Assembly (NCBI RefSeq): GCF_000213575.1 | Contig: NZ_GL892010.1 | Coordinates: 84,624-148,623, forward strand | Source: Dysgonomonas mossii DSM 22836 | GTDB taxonomy: Bacteria; Bacteroidota; Bacteroidia; Bacteroidales; Dysgonomonadaceae | Direction: 5' to 3' | Length of the DNA stretch: 64,000 nt | In this document: positions 7,215-17,592 of the stretch, piece after piece | Layout: every line of letters begins with the position of its first letter | Numbering within the stretch: position 1 is the first letter of the stretch | Notes under the pieces: generated by a model | The model's database searches: none | Told to the model about the DNA's origin: nothing | The model's input: only the letters and a program-made list of their open reading frames with translations | Made by a program: the position numbers and the translations under genes

Positions 7215-8210
7215 ATGTCAATTACAAATATCCGTTTAGAAGTCATGCACTTCTTAGAAAAGAATGTAGATAATTTTATTACCCAGTTTCTGGTTCCTGT
7301 TGAAAAAATATGGCAACCGACTGATTATCTTCCTGACTCAGAGAAAGAAACTTTCTTTGAAGATGTAAAAGAATTACGCGAACTGGCCAAAGAGCTTCCT
7401 TACGATTTCTGGGTCGTATTGGTCGGGGACACCATCACAGAAGAGGCTTTACCCACTTATGAATCGTGGTTAATGGACGTAGAAGGTATAGACAATGTAG
7501 ATGGCGAAAAGCGTAACGGTTGGTCAAAATGGATCAGACATTGGACAGGTGAGGAAAACCGTCACGGCGATTTATTAAACAAATATCTTTATTTATCCGG
7601 CAGAGTGAATATGAGAGAGATTGAGCAAACTACACAACATCTCATCAATGACGGTTTTGATATTGGTACAGGAAGAGATCCGTACAAAAACTTTGTATAT
7701 ACCAGCTTTCAGGAGTTAGCGACCTTCATTTCGCACAATCGTGTAGCAGAAATAGCTAAAAAAATGAGCAACGAAAAATTGTCAAGGATGTGTAAACGTA
7801 TTGCAAGTGACGAAATGCGGCATCACCATGCTTACAGCGAATTTGTCAGGCGTATATTTGAGGTAGACCCGAGTGAAATGATGCTCGCGTTCCAGTATAT
7901 GATGAAACAAAAGATAGTTATGCCTGCTCACTTCCTTAGAGAATCTAAGGAGAAAATAAGCACAGCCTTCGAACAATTTTCAAATGCTGCACAGCGTATA
8001 GGGGTATATACAGCTGCCGATTATGTGGATATTATGCAAAAGCTGATAGACAAATGGCAGATAGATAAAATTACGGGATTAACAGACGAAGCTGAACGTG
8101 CCCGTGATTTTTTGATGAAGCTTCCTGTACGTATGTCTAAAATATCAGAACGATTGATTATTCCAGTTGATTCGTATATTTTCAAATGGGTACAACCCGC
8201 TGTGAAATAA
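7215..8210 (+). CDS. Acyl-ACP desaturase (plant-type soluble di-iron)
   Basis: 331 residues, full length for the family. All six di-iron ligands can be placed: Glu76 (ITEEALPTY), Glu114 and His117 (EENRHGD), Glu167 (SFQELATF), Glu200 and His203 (DEMRHH). The family inserts a cis double bond in acyl chains carried on acyl carrier protein, using O2 and reduced ferredoxin, in the cytoplasm. In Bacteroidales, many of them strict anaerobes, an O2-dependent desaturase is notable and suggests an aerotolerant or microaerobic host; that is inference. It appears to be a single-gene unit. It may adjust membrane fluidity under stress, fitting the stress-type neighbours. Confidence 0.92.
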   Translation: MSITNIRLEVMHFLEKNVDNFITQFLVPVEKIWQPTDYLPDSEKETFFEDVKELRELAKELPYDFWVVLVGDTITEEALPTYESWLMDVEGIDNVDGEKRNGWSKWIRHWTGEENRHGDLLNKYLYLSGRVNMREIEQTTQHLINDGFDIGTGRDPYKNFVYTSFQELATFISHNRVAEIAKKMSNEKLSRMCKRIASDEMRHHHAYSEFVRRIFEVDPSEMMLAFQYMMKQKIVMPAHFLRESKEKISTAFEQFSNAAQRIGVYTAADYVDIMQKLIDKWQIDKITGLTDEAERARDFLMKLPVRMSKISERLIIPVDSYIFKWVQPAVK

Positions 8211-8462
8211 TACCATTGGACGAAGTATTGTCATTATTCGTGGCAATACAGGTGAAAGATAAACTCTTATTTAAGAAGTTATTACAGAAAGTCGAATTTG
8301 AATAAATAAAGTCAATTAAACACAGATAAGAGCATATTAAAGAATTCCATCATGTATAAATGTTAAAATACGTCGATTCGCTTAGAATTGTAGTTAGCAG
8401 AATAGCGCAAAACGAAGAAGTATAATTGTTCCCAACTATAAACAATGCCCAGACCCTAATCG

Positions 8463-8597
8463 TTATTTTTTCAAGTCATCCAACCCTTTGCGATTCTTTT
8501 CTGCTCGCTTATTAGCCTTATCCGCTCGTTTCTCTTTTAGATTCTTTTGAGGAGCTTTTCTGTCTGCTCTATCTTTTCCTTTTTCTTCTTTTGACAT
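8463..8597 (-). CDS. Very small Lys/Arg-rich protein (44 aa)
   Basis: A complete 44-codon frame starting MSKEEKGKDRADRKAP and ending GLDDLKK. Over 40 percent of the residues are Lys or Arg, without hydrophobic segments, so it should be soluble and probably disordered. It may bind nucleic acid or ribosomes. The start is preceded by an A-rich stretch typical of translated genes here. The even codon pattern and clean start and stop favour a real gene, but with no family recognised the assignment rests on composition only. It lies alone between the desaturase and the glucan synthase, transcribed opposite to both. Confidence 0.5.
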   Translation of the reverse strand: MSKEEKGKDRADRKAPQKNLKEKRADKANKRAEKNRKGLDDLKK

Positions 8598-8650
8598 AGT
8601 TTTTTTGTTTTAAATAATTTTTCAAGATCAGGATTTCTTATCGAAAATAT

Positions 8651-8777
8651 ATTACATAATTAAAACTATAAGTTACATAATTAATAGTTTCAACCGTTTT
8701 CATGGCTTTATCTATGAATTATGTAACTTATTGAAAATGTTATGTAACACAAATTCCCATAAATCGGCATACCTTTT
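8651..8777 (+). promoter_or_regulatory. Operator cluster and promoter of the glucan synthase gene
   Basis: Four copies of a palindromic motif related to GTTA-nn-TAAC: ATTACATAAT (8651-8660), AGTTACATAATT (8671-8682), AATTATGTAACT (8718-8729) and TGTTATGTAACA (8739-8750). The second and third also form a long inverted repeat about 35 bp apart, allowing looping or cooperative binding by a dimeric regulator. TACCTTTT at 8770-8777 resembles the -7 box, 22 bp before the ATG, so the last site sits just upstream of the polymerase. The regulator is not identified here. A divergent effect on the small gene at 8463-8597 is also possible. Confidence 0.6.
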
Positions 8778-8799
8778 AAAATAAACAGAAAAAACAAAT

Positions 8800-11700
8800 A
8801 TGTTAGATTTTAGAGGTTATAAGAAATCCCAACACAAAGTCAATAATAAACCTTTTTACGGTGAATTGTTTAATACAGAACAGTTGGCAGAGTATTCGAA
8901 AGCGCTTGGAGAGGATCATCAGGCAACAGGGAGTACACAGAGTAATTATCTGCGAGAGCAATTAGATTATAATGATGTTATTCTGCACGATTTCAATAAT
9001 GAAATGTTAACAAGCAGCAATCGAAGTTATGTAACTCCCGCTATCGAATGGATGATTGACAATTTCTATTTAATTGAAGAGCATATTTTATTAGCCCGAC
9101 ATCACTACCCCAAGGAATATAACCAAGAACTTCCTTGCCTCTTGAAAGGTGAATATAAAGGGATACCCCGTATATATTCTTCAGTCATAGAACTCATCTC
9201 CCATACAGATTCTCAGATTGATATAGAATCACTTTCTGCTTTTTATAAGGCATACCAAATAAAATCTGCCCTCAAGATAGGAGAACTGTGGGCAATCCCT
9301 ATTATGTTACGGTTAGCGTTAATCGAAAATTTGCAACGTATTGCAACTCGATTACAGTTAAATACGAAACATCGCGATATAGCAAAAATGTGGGTCGACA
9401 AGCTGGAGGATATTGCTCTCAAAAAGCCTTCTAAATTGATTGAGATAGTAGCTGATATGGCACATTCCGATATCCCGACATCCGGTTCTTTTGTCTCAGA
9501 ATTCAGTCAACGGTTATCGTCTCAAAATTCGGCATTACAAATAGCCCGCAATTGGCTCGAACAAAAACTGGCAGAAGATGGACTTTTCATAGACGAGCTG
9601 ATTTATCAGGAAAATCAAAATCAGGCAGTAAATCAATTATCTGTCAGTCATATCATAAATAGTCTCCGGTTTATAAATACAACCGACTGGAAAATATTTG
9701 TTGAAAGACAAAGTATTGTAGAGCAAATTTTACTTAAAGATCCAGCTGGAATTTATGGATCTATGGACTTTAATACTCGTGATCATTATCGACATATTAT
9801 AGAATCATTAGTACAAAACAGTCTTAGATCAGAGATTGAAATCGCTCAATCTGCAATTACATTAACCCAATTGTATAAAGATACAGGCACACAACAAGCT
9901 CATGTGGGCTATTTTTTAATAGGTAATGGAAAATATTTACTCAAAAAAGAAATTGATGTAAAAAAGACTATCACTACAAGAATAAAAAATGTATTCAGAG
10001 GTGCTCCTTTAGCTATTTATGCCGGATCTATAACTATATTGTCCCTACTTGGATTTATCTTATTTGTTTCTGTTTTTCAATCCAAAGAAATACCAATAAC
10101 ACATTGGCATTTCTTGATCTTAGCATTCCTTTTCTTTATTTTCATTAGCCAATTTGTTGTATTCTTTGTCAATTGGATAATTACCCTTTTTGCAAAACCG
10201 GATATTCTAGCCCGGCTCGATTTTTCCAAATCGATACCGGTCGAATGCCGCACGATGGTGGTTATTCCAACTATCATTTCGAATGAAGAAAATGTTGATA
10301 GTCTAATTTCCCAATTGGAACTTCATTATCTGTCGAATAGAAATACCAATCTTCATTTTGGATTATTGACAGACTTTCCGGATGCTCCTAAAGAGAAAGA
10401 GGCCTCCGATGATCTTTTGCTCAATCTGGCACGTTTGGGAATTGAAAATCTCAATAAAAAGTACAGGATTGATAACGGCACTTTGTTCTATCTATTTCAC
10501 CGTCCTCGTCAACGGAATCCGAAAGAAAAAACATGGATGGGACATGAGCGAAAAAGGGGTAAGCTAATGGAATTTAATTCACTACTAAGAGGGAAAGAAA
10601 ACAATTGCTTCTCACACATTGAAGGAGACCGGTCTATATTGCCGAGCTTTAAGTATGTGATAACCTTAGATGCAGATACACAATTGTCTCCTGACACTGC
10701 TCATAAGCTGATAGGAACAATGGCTCACCCACTGAATCAGGCAGAACTTGATGTGAAACGAAATGTTGTAGTCGGGGGTTATGGTATTCTTCAACCCCGT
10801 GTTTCGTCCAATCTTGTAAGCAGTCAATGTTCCCCCTTCTCACGCTTGTTTACAGGCGACTCGGGTATTGATATTTACACACAAACTGTATCCGATGTCT
10901 ATCAGGATGTGTTTCACGAAGGTTCTTATATGGGCAAAGGTATTTATGATGTAGATGCTTTTGAAACCAGCTTAAATAACCGTTTTCCTGAGAACAAAAT
11001 ACTTAGCCACGATTTGTTGGAATCATCCTATATACGTTCCGGACTTGTTAGTGATATAGAAGTTTCCGAATCATTTCCTTCGGGTTATAATATAGATGCA
11101 AACCGTCATTTTCGCTGGATACGGGGCGACTGGCAAATCTTACAATGGGTATTGCCTTACGTTCCTAATTCGGGTAAAGGTTTTTCCCGAAATCCTATTT
11201 CGAGTTTAAGCAAATGGAAAATACTTGATAATTTACGCCGAAGTATAGTCTCGCCTGCAACATTGTTATTCTTGATCGGATTTGCAACATTGTTTCCTCA
11301 AAAACTTTGGTCAGGTCTATTGTTGATTCTTCTCATTACCGCTCTTCCTTTTGTATTGGAGAATATAACCAACTCTTTACGCAAAGCAAAGGACCAATCG
11401 TGGAAACTCCATTTATGGGAGGTCTTAGAAAAAAGTATGCATCAATTTAAACAGGTTTTATTTGCATTAGTTGTCCTCCCATACGAAGCCTATCTATGTG
11501 TAAAAGCAATTATTGTCACTCTTTGGCGACTGACTATATCTCATAAACATCTGATGGAATGGCAAACCTCTGCCGATGTAGAGAAAAAAGCAGTTAATAC
11601 ACTATCGGGATTCTATAACAGGATGTGGTTTTCGCCTGTAATGGCTATTCTGTGCGGAATATCGTTAGGTATATACAACCCGATCTTACTATACGTTTCT

Positions 11701-14700
11701 CCGTTTTTATTTATATGGATAATTGCGCCATATATCGCTTGGCGTGCAAGTTGTCCTATAATCCCCAAAATATCTAAAATAACAAATGAGCAATATCTTC
11801 TATTACACCGTATAGCCCGTAAAACCTGGCATTTTTTCGAAGTTTTCGTTAATGAAAAAGAGAATTGGTTAGCACCCGACAATTTTCAGGAGACACCTAA
11901 TCCTGCTATTGCTTCCCGGACTTCTCCTACCAATATAGGTCTGTCGTTATTAGCCAATTTATCCGCTTTTGATTTAGGATACCTGACAGCCGGAAAGTTT
12001 GTAGAGCGAACTAAGCTGACCTTTAATACTATGACAAAACTGCAAAAACACAGGGGGCATCTGTATAATTGGTATAATACTGAAACACTTGAGCCTATGT
12101 TCCCGCTGTATGTTTCGAGTGTCGATAGTGGTAATCTGGCAGGGCATTTGCTTACACTCACCCAAGGGCTAAGGGAATTAGAAAAAGACAATATTTACAA
12201 GCCTGTTATTTTCGAAGGGATGCTTGACACTGTACAGACAATGAGAAACATTGACTGCAAAAACAAGGCTTTGATTTTATTCGAAAAGGATTTGTCTAAG
12301 CCTTTGCCCGAAACATTAACTGCTGCGTTTGCCCTTTTAAAATCGGCAGAACAACAAATCGGACAGATCAATAATACTTTATCATCCGACGATGCCATAC
12401 TGAACTCATGGGGTGCGGTATTAAAGAAAAACTGCAAGGAATATGTTGATGAAATGCTTTTTCTTGCCCCTTGGCTTGCCATATCACTTCCTGTTCCTGT
12501 TGAAAGATTGGGAGAAAGTATTGCAGATGAACAGATGAATCATGTAATTTCTACACTGGAAGCTCTAGATTATGTGCTTACGTTAACACAAATAGCCAAT
12601 TTAGAAGCTACCGGTATTTGTTCACAAATTCAATCTGTATTAGACCAATTGTCCGGCAAAGAGAATCTATCTGCTGATAGAGAAATAAAATGCTTTACAC
12701 AATGGCAGGCTTACCTGAAAAACGCAATAAAGAATGCAAAACAAAGAATACAAATTCTCAATGTATTGGCACTGCAAAGTGATAGTTTTGCCAAAATGGA
12801 TTTTGCCTTTTTATATGATCCAATAAAGAAGTTATTCTCGATCGGATATAATGTCATCGAACAACGGATGGATCAAGGTTCGTACGATATGTTAGCTTCC
12901 GAAGCACGCTTGTGTAGTTATGTAGCCATAGCTCAAGGACAAATTCCGTTAGAGCATTGGTTTTCGCTAAGCAGATTACTGATTTTTTCGCAGGGCAAAC
13001 CTATATTGGTTTCATGGAGTGGCTCTATGTTCGAATATCTGATGCCACTGTTAGTTATGCCAAATTATGAGCAAACATTGCTCGATCAAACCTACAAAGG
13101 AGTCATCTATGAGCAAATAGAATACGGCAAGAAATTCGATATTCCTTGGGGAATTTCAGAATCAGGATTAAATCGCACAGATACTCAATTCAATTATCAA
13201 TATAAAGCTTTCGGAATACCAAGTTTGGGATTGAAGCGAGGTCTGTCAAAAGATCTGGTGATTGCTCCTTATGCCACTCTTCTGGCACTGATGGTTAATT
13301 CGCGGAAAGCATGCGAAAACTTGGAACGGCTTGCCGATAACGGCTTTGAAGGTATGTATGGTTATTATGAGGCTGTAGATTATACCCCATCTCATCTGCC
13401 GTTAAATGCAACAAGCATAGCTGTTCATTCCTATATGGCACATCATCAAGGTATGGGACTTGTCTCGATATCCAACATAATGAAAGGAAATAAGATGCAG
13501 GAGCGTTTTATGTCTTGCCCTATGATTAAGGCTTTTGAACCTCTGTTACAGGAGAAAAATCCTCATAATATAAAGATCGATGTTATATCGGATGATTCTA
13601 AGTTTGAGATTGAAGGAATTAATCCACTGTTATCCAATAGTGTATATTACACTCGAGTTTTTGACAATAAAAACATACCGCCTGAAGTTAACTTATTGTC
13701 TAACGGACGTTATCAGATAATGATAAATAACGGTGGCGGAGGCTATAGTCGATGGAATAATTTAGCAGTCACCCGTTGGCGTGAAGATGCAACGACAGGT
13801 TGTCATGGCTTGTTTGTTTACTTGTGCGATGTTGATACAGGAGAATACTGGTCGATCGGGAACCAACCGATACCAAGTTCTTCTGATGATTATAGCGTAA
13901 AATTCACTCAGGCTTATGCCGAATTTAAGCAACAACATTCTAAATTGGAAGTAAGAACAACCATATGTGTTTCACCCGAGGATGATATGGAACTGAGGCG
14001 AATAACCTTAACCAACCATACGAATAAGCCTCGGAGAGTAGAATTGACTACATACAGCGAAGTGGTTATATCATCGCAAGATGCTGATGAAGCGCACCCG
14101 GCGTTCAATAACTTGTTTGTACAAACCGAATTTAATGCAGCAGCCTCGTCTATATTATGTACCCGGCGTCCTCGTTCGCAGGAGGAAACCCCACCATATT
14201 TGCTGCATTTGTTGTTATCCGGGCAAGATCAGGAAAATGACGTTTCATGCGAAACAGACAGGGCTTCTTTTATTGGTCGTGGACATTCATTGGCAAAGCC
14301 TTTGGCAATGAGGCAATCCGGAACCTTATCAAACAGCGAGGGTTCTGTTCTTGACCCCTGTATTGCATTGCGACGGTCGATCATTATTCCAGCCCGAAAG
14401 AGTGTAAAAGTATATGTGCTACTTGGCATGTCCGACACGCATCTGGGGGCATTGTCCCTATCGGATAAATACCAGAACATCCGTATGACCGATCGTGCTT
14501 TCGAATTGGCATGGACTCACAGTCAGGTGGTTCTTTATCAACTTAATATTACCGAGACCGAAGCTCAGGTTTTTGCTAAAATGGCAGGAGCTTTGGTTTA
14601 TGCTAACCCTTTGTTCAGGACAGATCCGAATATCCTAAAAAACAACAGACGCGGACAAAACGGATTGTGGAGTTATGGTATTTCTGGTGATATTCCGTTA

Positions 14701-17505
14701 GTGTTATTGCGAATAAAGGATATAACAAATATAGAGCTGGTACGTCAATTGGTTTTGGCACATGCTTACTGGCGAATGAAGGGGTTAATAGTTGATCTTG
14801 TTATATTGAATGAAGACACATCGGTGTATCGCCAATCATTGTATGATGAGATAATAAACCTGATACATAGTGGCGTAGATGCTACGTTTTTAGAAAAGCA
14901 AGGTGGCATTTATGTTCGACGGATAGAGCATATGCCACATGAAGATATATTGCTTCTTCAGTCCGTTGCCCGAATTGTAATAGATGATGAGCAAGGGACA
15001 TTATTCGACCAAATGGAAGGTAAGTTAACTACAGATGTTCAGACTTCGATATTAAAACCAACACGTACTGTAAACACAACAGTAGAAACTGAATTAGCTC
15101 AGCGTAATTTAATTTTCTCTAATGGTTTTGGAGGATTTACGCCCGATGGGCAGGAGTATGTTATTACATTAAAACCGGGAGAATCGACACCCGCTCCTTG
15201 GTGTAATGTATTGGCAAATGAACATTTTGGAACGGTGGTATCTGAAAGCGGTAGCGCTTATACCTGGGGCGAAAATGCACATGAGTTCCGTATTACACCT
15301 TGGCATAACGATACAATTCTGGACTCATCGGGTGAAGCCTTTTATATTCGCGACGAAGAAACCGGACAGTATTGGTCTCCAACACCATATCCCGCAAGAG
15401 GAAATACCCCTTATGTTATTCGACATGGTTTTGGCTATACTGTCTTTGAGCATACTGAAAATGGAATAAAATCAGAACTGTGGATGTATGTGGCTTTGGA
15501 CACATCTATAAAATTCACAATCTTAAAAATAAAGAATATCTCCAATCGTCCGCGGAACTTATCTGTTACCGGCTATTATGAATGGGCGTTGGCAGAGAAA
15601 AAATCCAAAAGTCTTTTACATACTCAGACGGAGGTCGATATAGAAACAGGGGTGCTTTTTGCTCATAATTTCTATAACTCAGATTTCGCAGGAAAGATTG
15701 CTTTTATAGATGTCAATGAGACCCGAACGGTGACAGGCGATCGAAAAGAATTTATTGGGCAAAATGGAAGTTTATCTGATCCTGAAGCGATGAAGCATAC
15801 TCGTCTATCAGGAAAAACAGGAGCAGGCATAGATGCTTGTGGAGCCGTTCAAATTGTTTTTGATTTAGCAGAAGGGAAAACTAAAGAAACTCGTTTCAAA
15901 TTAGGTTTTGCTCAGAATAAAGAGGAGATGAAACAATTAGTCCGTCGTTATCGACAAATCGGATCTTCACAACAAACATTGGATAATGTTCGTAATTATT
16001 GGAATCAAACACTTGGTGGAATCAAAGTAGATACTCCTGATTCTTCGATCAATGTAATGGCTAACGGTTGGTTGTTGTATCAAACATTGAGTAGCCGTAT
16101 TTGGGCACGTTCGGGATTCTACCAATCAGGCGGAGCATATGGTTTCCGCGATCAATTACAGGATGTAATGGCTCTGGTTCATGTTGAACCCGATATAACC
16201 CGAAGACAAATACTTCGTGCAGCCGCACATCAGTTTACGGAAGGTGATGTGCAACATTGGTGGCATCCACCAATGAACAGAGGGGTTCGAACGCATTTTT
16301 CGGACGATTATTTGTGGTTGCCTTATGTTGTATGTCAATATATTTCGAGTGTTGGGGATAATGACATTTTAGGTGAGATTGTATCGTTTATCGAAGGTCG
16401 AGAGCTACGGGCAGACGAAGAATCATATTACGATCAGCCCAATCATTCAGCCGAATCGGCATCCCTTTACGAGCATTGTGTGAGGAGTATTAAGTACGGT
16501 CTTAAATTCGGCGTACATGGTTTACCTCTCATGGGATGCGGTGATTGGAACGATGGTATGAATCTGGTAGGAAAAGAAGGAAAAGGTGAAAGCGTTTGGC
16601 TCGGTTTCTTTTTGTACGATGTATTAGTCAAGTTTTCGGATGTGGCAAGGCTTCGCAATGATGAACCTTTTGCTCAGTACTGTGTAGATCAAGCAAAAGA
16701 ATTGCAAAAAAACATCAGGTTACATGCTTGGGATGGCAAATGGTATCGTCGAGCCTTTTTTGATGACGGTAGTCCTCTCGGTTCTGTCTTGAATGAAGAA
16801 TGCCAGATTGACTCTATTGCTCAAAGTTGGTCGGTAATTAGTGGTGCAGGAGATAAGGAGCGTTCGGTAATGGCTATGAATGAAGTTGATATGCAGTTAG
16901 TTGAAAGAGAAGCCAAACTCATCCGATTGTTTACTCCTTCATTTGACAAATCATCTCTAAGTCCGGGTTATATAAAAGGATATATTCCGGGAGTCCGTGA
17001 AAACGGAGGGCAATATACTCACGCAGCTATCTGGACAGCGTTGGCTTTTGCTATGATGGGAGAAACGGATAAAGCATGGGAACTTTTCGATTTACTGAAT
17101 CCTATACAACATGGCGCTACTGCAGAAGATATTGCCATTTATAAAGTTGAGCCTTATGTGGTAGCTGCCGATGTGTACACAAACCCTCAGCATCTCGGAC
17201 GAGGAGGCTGGACGTGGTACACCGGTTCAGCATCATGGATGTATCGTTTGTTGATAGAAATATTGTTAGGCATCAATCGTGTGGGAGATAAACTACTTCT
17301 AACTCCCCATTTGAAGAAAGAATGGAATAATTACAAAGTACATTATCGTTTTCAAGAGACTGTTTATCATATTACGTTCAATCAAGTCGAAGATTCTATA
17401 GAACCCTATCTTATTTTAGATGGGCAGAAGCAGAATGATTTAAACACTCTACATATGAAGAATGATTGTACAGAACATTTTGTGGACATGTGGATTAGAA
17501 AGTAA
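8800..17505 (+). CDS. Cyclic beta-1,2-glucan synthase-like giant enzyme (GT84 + GH94)
   Basis: 2901 residues, the size of NdvB/Cgs proteins. Order: N-terminal cytoplasmic region (1-400), paired membrane helices (about 405-465), a GT84-type glycosyltransferase domain with DADTQLSP near 620 and the RWIRGDW acceptor motif near 770, more membrane helices (about 820-870 and 915-1010), a glycoamylase-like domain (about 1360-1560) and two GH94-type regions, the last holding GDWNDGMN (about 2581-2588) with the phosphorylase catalytic Asp. In Brucella and Rhizobium this enzyme elongates beta-1,2-glucan from UDP-glucose on itself and the GH94 part trims chain length before cyclisation. The product here, periplasmic osmoregulated glucan or similar, is inferred. 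It is monocistronic, bounded by an operator cluster and a terminator. No exporter gene sits beside it. Confidence 0.88.
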   Translation: MLDFRGYKKSQHKVNNKPFYGELFNTEQLAEYSKALGEDHQATGSTQSNYLREQLDYNDVILHDFNNEMLTSSNRSYVTPAIEWMIDNFYLIEEHILLARHHYPKEYNQELPCLLKGEYKGIPRIYSSVIELISHTDSQIDIESLSAFYKAYQIKSALKIGELWAIPIMLRLALIENLQRIATRLQLNTKHRDIAKMWVDKLEDIALKKPSKLIEIVADMAHSDIPTSGSFVSEFSQRLSSQNSALQIARNWLEQKLAEDGLFIDELIYQENQNQAVNQLSVSHIINSLRFINTTDWKIFVERQSIVEQILLKDPAGIYGSMDFNTRDHYRHIIESLVQNSLRSEIEIAQSAITLTQLYKDTGTQQAHVGYFLIGNGKYLLKKEIDVKKTITTRIKNVFRGAPLAIYAGSITILSLLGFILFVSVFQSKEIPITHWHFLILAFLFFIFISQFVVFFVNWIITLFAKPDILARLDFSKSIPVECRTMVVIPTIISNEENVDSLISQLELHYLSNRNTNLHFGLLTDFPDAPKEKEASDDLLLNLARLGIENLNKKYRIDNGTLFYLFHRPRQRNPKEKTWMGHERKRGKLMEFNSLLRGKENNCFSHIEGDRSILPSFKYVITLDADTQLSPDTAHKLIGTMAHPLNQAELDVKRNVVVGGYGILQPRVSSNLVSSQCSPFSRLFTGDSGIDIYTQTVSDVYQDVFHEGSYMGKGIYDVDAFETSLNNRFPENKILSHDLLESSYIRSGLVSDIEVSESFPSGYNIDANRHFRWIRGDWQILQWVLPYVPNSGKGFSRNPISSLSKWKILDNLRRSIVSPATLLFLIGFATLFPQKLWSGLLLILLITALPFVLENITNSLRKAKDQSWKLHLWEVLEKSMHQFKQVLFALVVLPYEAYLCVKAIIVTLWRLTISHKHLMEWQTSADVEKKAVNTLSGFYNRMWFSPVMAILCGISLGIYNPILLYVSPFLFIWIIAPYIAWRASCPIIPKISKITNEQYLLLHRIARKTWHFFEVFVNEKENWLAPDNFQETPNPAIASRTSPTNIGLSLLANLSAFDLGYLTAGKFVERTKLTFNTMTKLQKHRGHLYNWYNTETLEPMFPLYVSSVDSGNLAGHLLTLTQGLRELEKDNIYKPVIFEGMLDTVQTMRNIDCKNKALILFEKDLSKPLPETLTAAFALLKSAEQQIGQINNTLSSDDAILNSWGAVLKKNCKEYVDEMLFLAPWLAISLPVPVERLGESIADEQMNHVISTLEALDYVLTLTQIANLEATGICSQIQSVLDQLSGKENLSADREIKCFTQWQAYLKNAIKNAKQRIQILNVLALQSDSFAKMDFAFLYDPIKKLFSIGYNVIEQRMDQGSYDMLASEARLCSYVAIAQGQIPLEHWFSLSRLLIFSQGKPILVSWSGSMFEYLMPLLVMPNYEQTLLDQTYKGVIYEQIEYGKKFDIPWGISESGLNRTDTQFNYQYKAFGIPSLGLKRGLSKDLVIAPYATLLALMVNSRKACENLERLADNGFEGMYGYYEAVDYTPSHLPLNATSIAVHSYMAHHQGMGLVSISNIMKGNKMQERFMSCPMIKAFEPLLQEKNPHNIKIDVISDDSKFEIEGINPLLSNSVYYTRVFDNKNIPPEVNLLSNGRYQIMINNGGGGYSRWNNLAVTRWREDATTGCHGLFVYLCDVDTGEYWSIGNQPIPSSSDDYSVKFTQAYAEFKQQHSKLEVRTTICVSPEDDMELRRITLTNHTNKPRRVELTTYSEVVISSQDADEAHPAFNNLFVQTEFNAAASSILCTRRPRSQEETPPYLLHLLLSGQDQENDVSCETDRASFIGRGHSLAKPLAMRQSGTLSNSEGSVLDPCIALRRSIIIPARKSVKVYVLLGMSDTHLGALSLSDKYQNIRMTDRAFELAWTHSQVVLYQLNITETEAQVFAKMAGALVYANPLFRTDPNILKNNRRGQNGLWSYGISGDIPLVLLRIKDITNIELVRQLVLAHAYWRMKGLIVDLVILNEDTSVYRQSLYDEIINLIHSGVDATFLEKQGGIYVRRIEHMPHEDILLLQSVARIVIDDEQGTLFDQMEGKLTTDVQTSILKPTRTVNTTVETELAQRNLIFSNGFGGFTPDGQEYVITLKPGESTPAPWCNVLANEHFGTVVSESGSAYTWGENAHEFRITPWHNDTILDSSGEAFYIRDEETGQYWSPTPYPARGNTPYVIRHGFGYTVFEHTENGIKSELWMYVALDTSIKFTILKIKNISNRPRNLSVTGYYEWALAEKKSKSLLHTQTEVDIETGVLFAHNFYNSDFAGKIAFIDVNETRTVTGDRKEFIGQNGSLSDPEAMKHTRLSGKTGAGIDACGAVQIVFDLAEGKTKETRFKLGFAQNKEEMKQLVRRYRQIGSSQQTLDNVRNYWNQTLGGIKVDTPDSSINVMANGWLLYQTLSSRIWARSGFYQSGGAYGFRDQLQDVMALVHVEPDITRRQILRAAAHQFTEGDVQHWWHPPMNRGVRTHFSDDYLWLPYVVCQYISSVGDNDILGEIVSFIEGRELRADEESYYDQPNHSAESASLYEHCVRSIKYGLKFGVHGLPLMGCGDWNDGMNLVGKEGKGESVWLGFFLYDVLVKFSDVARLRNDEPFAQYCVDQAKELQKNIRLHAWDGKWYRRAFFDDGSPLGSVLNEECQIDSIAQSWSVISGAGDKERSVMAMNEVDMQLVEREAKLIRLFTPSFDKSSLSPGYIKGYIPGVRENGGQYTHAAIWTALAFAMMGETDKAWELFDLLNPIQHGATAEDIAIYKVEPYVVAADVYTNPQHLGRGGWTWYTGSASWMYRLLIEILLGINRVGDKLLLTPHLKKEWNNYKVHYRFQETVYHITFNQVEDSIEPYLILDGQKQNDLNTLHMKNDCTEHFVDMWIRK

Positions 17506-17567
17506 CAATATGTGAATTATAGAGCCTCTAGAAGGTATAAACATAAAAGCTTCATTCAACGGTCAAA

Positions 17568-17592
17568 TAAAAGCCTTTGGAGGAGGCTTTTA
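17568..17592. terminator. Bidirectional terminator between convergent genes
   Basis: A stem TAAAAGCCT / AGGCTTTTA with a 7-nt loop, T-rich on one side and A-rich on the other, so it can serve both the glucan synthase gene and the minus-strand AraC gene, whose stop codon overlaps its end. Confidence 0.75.
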
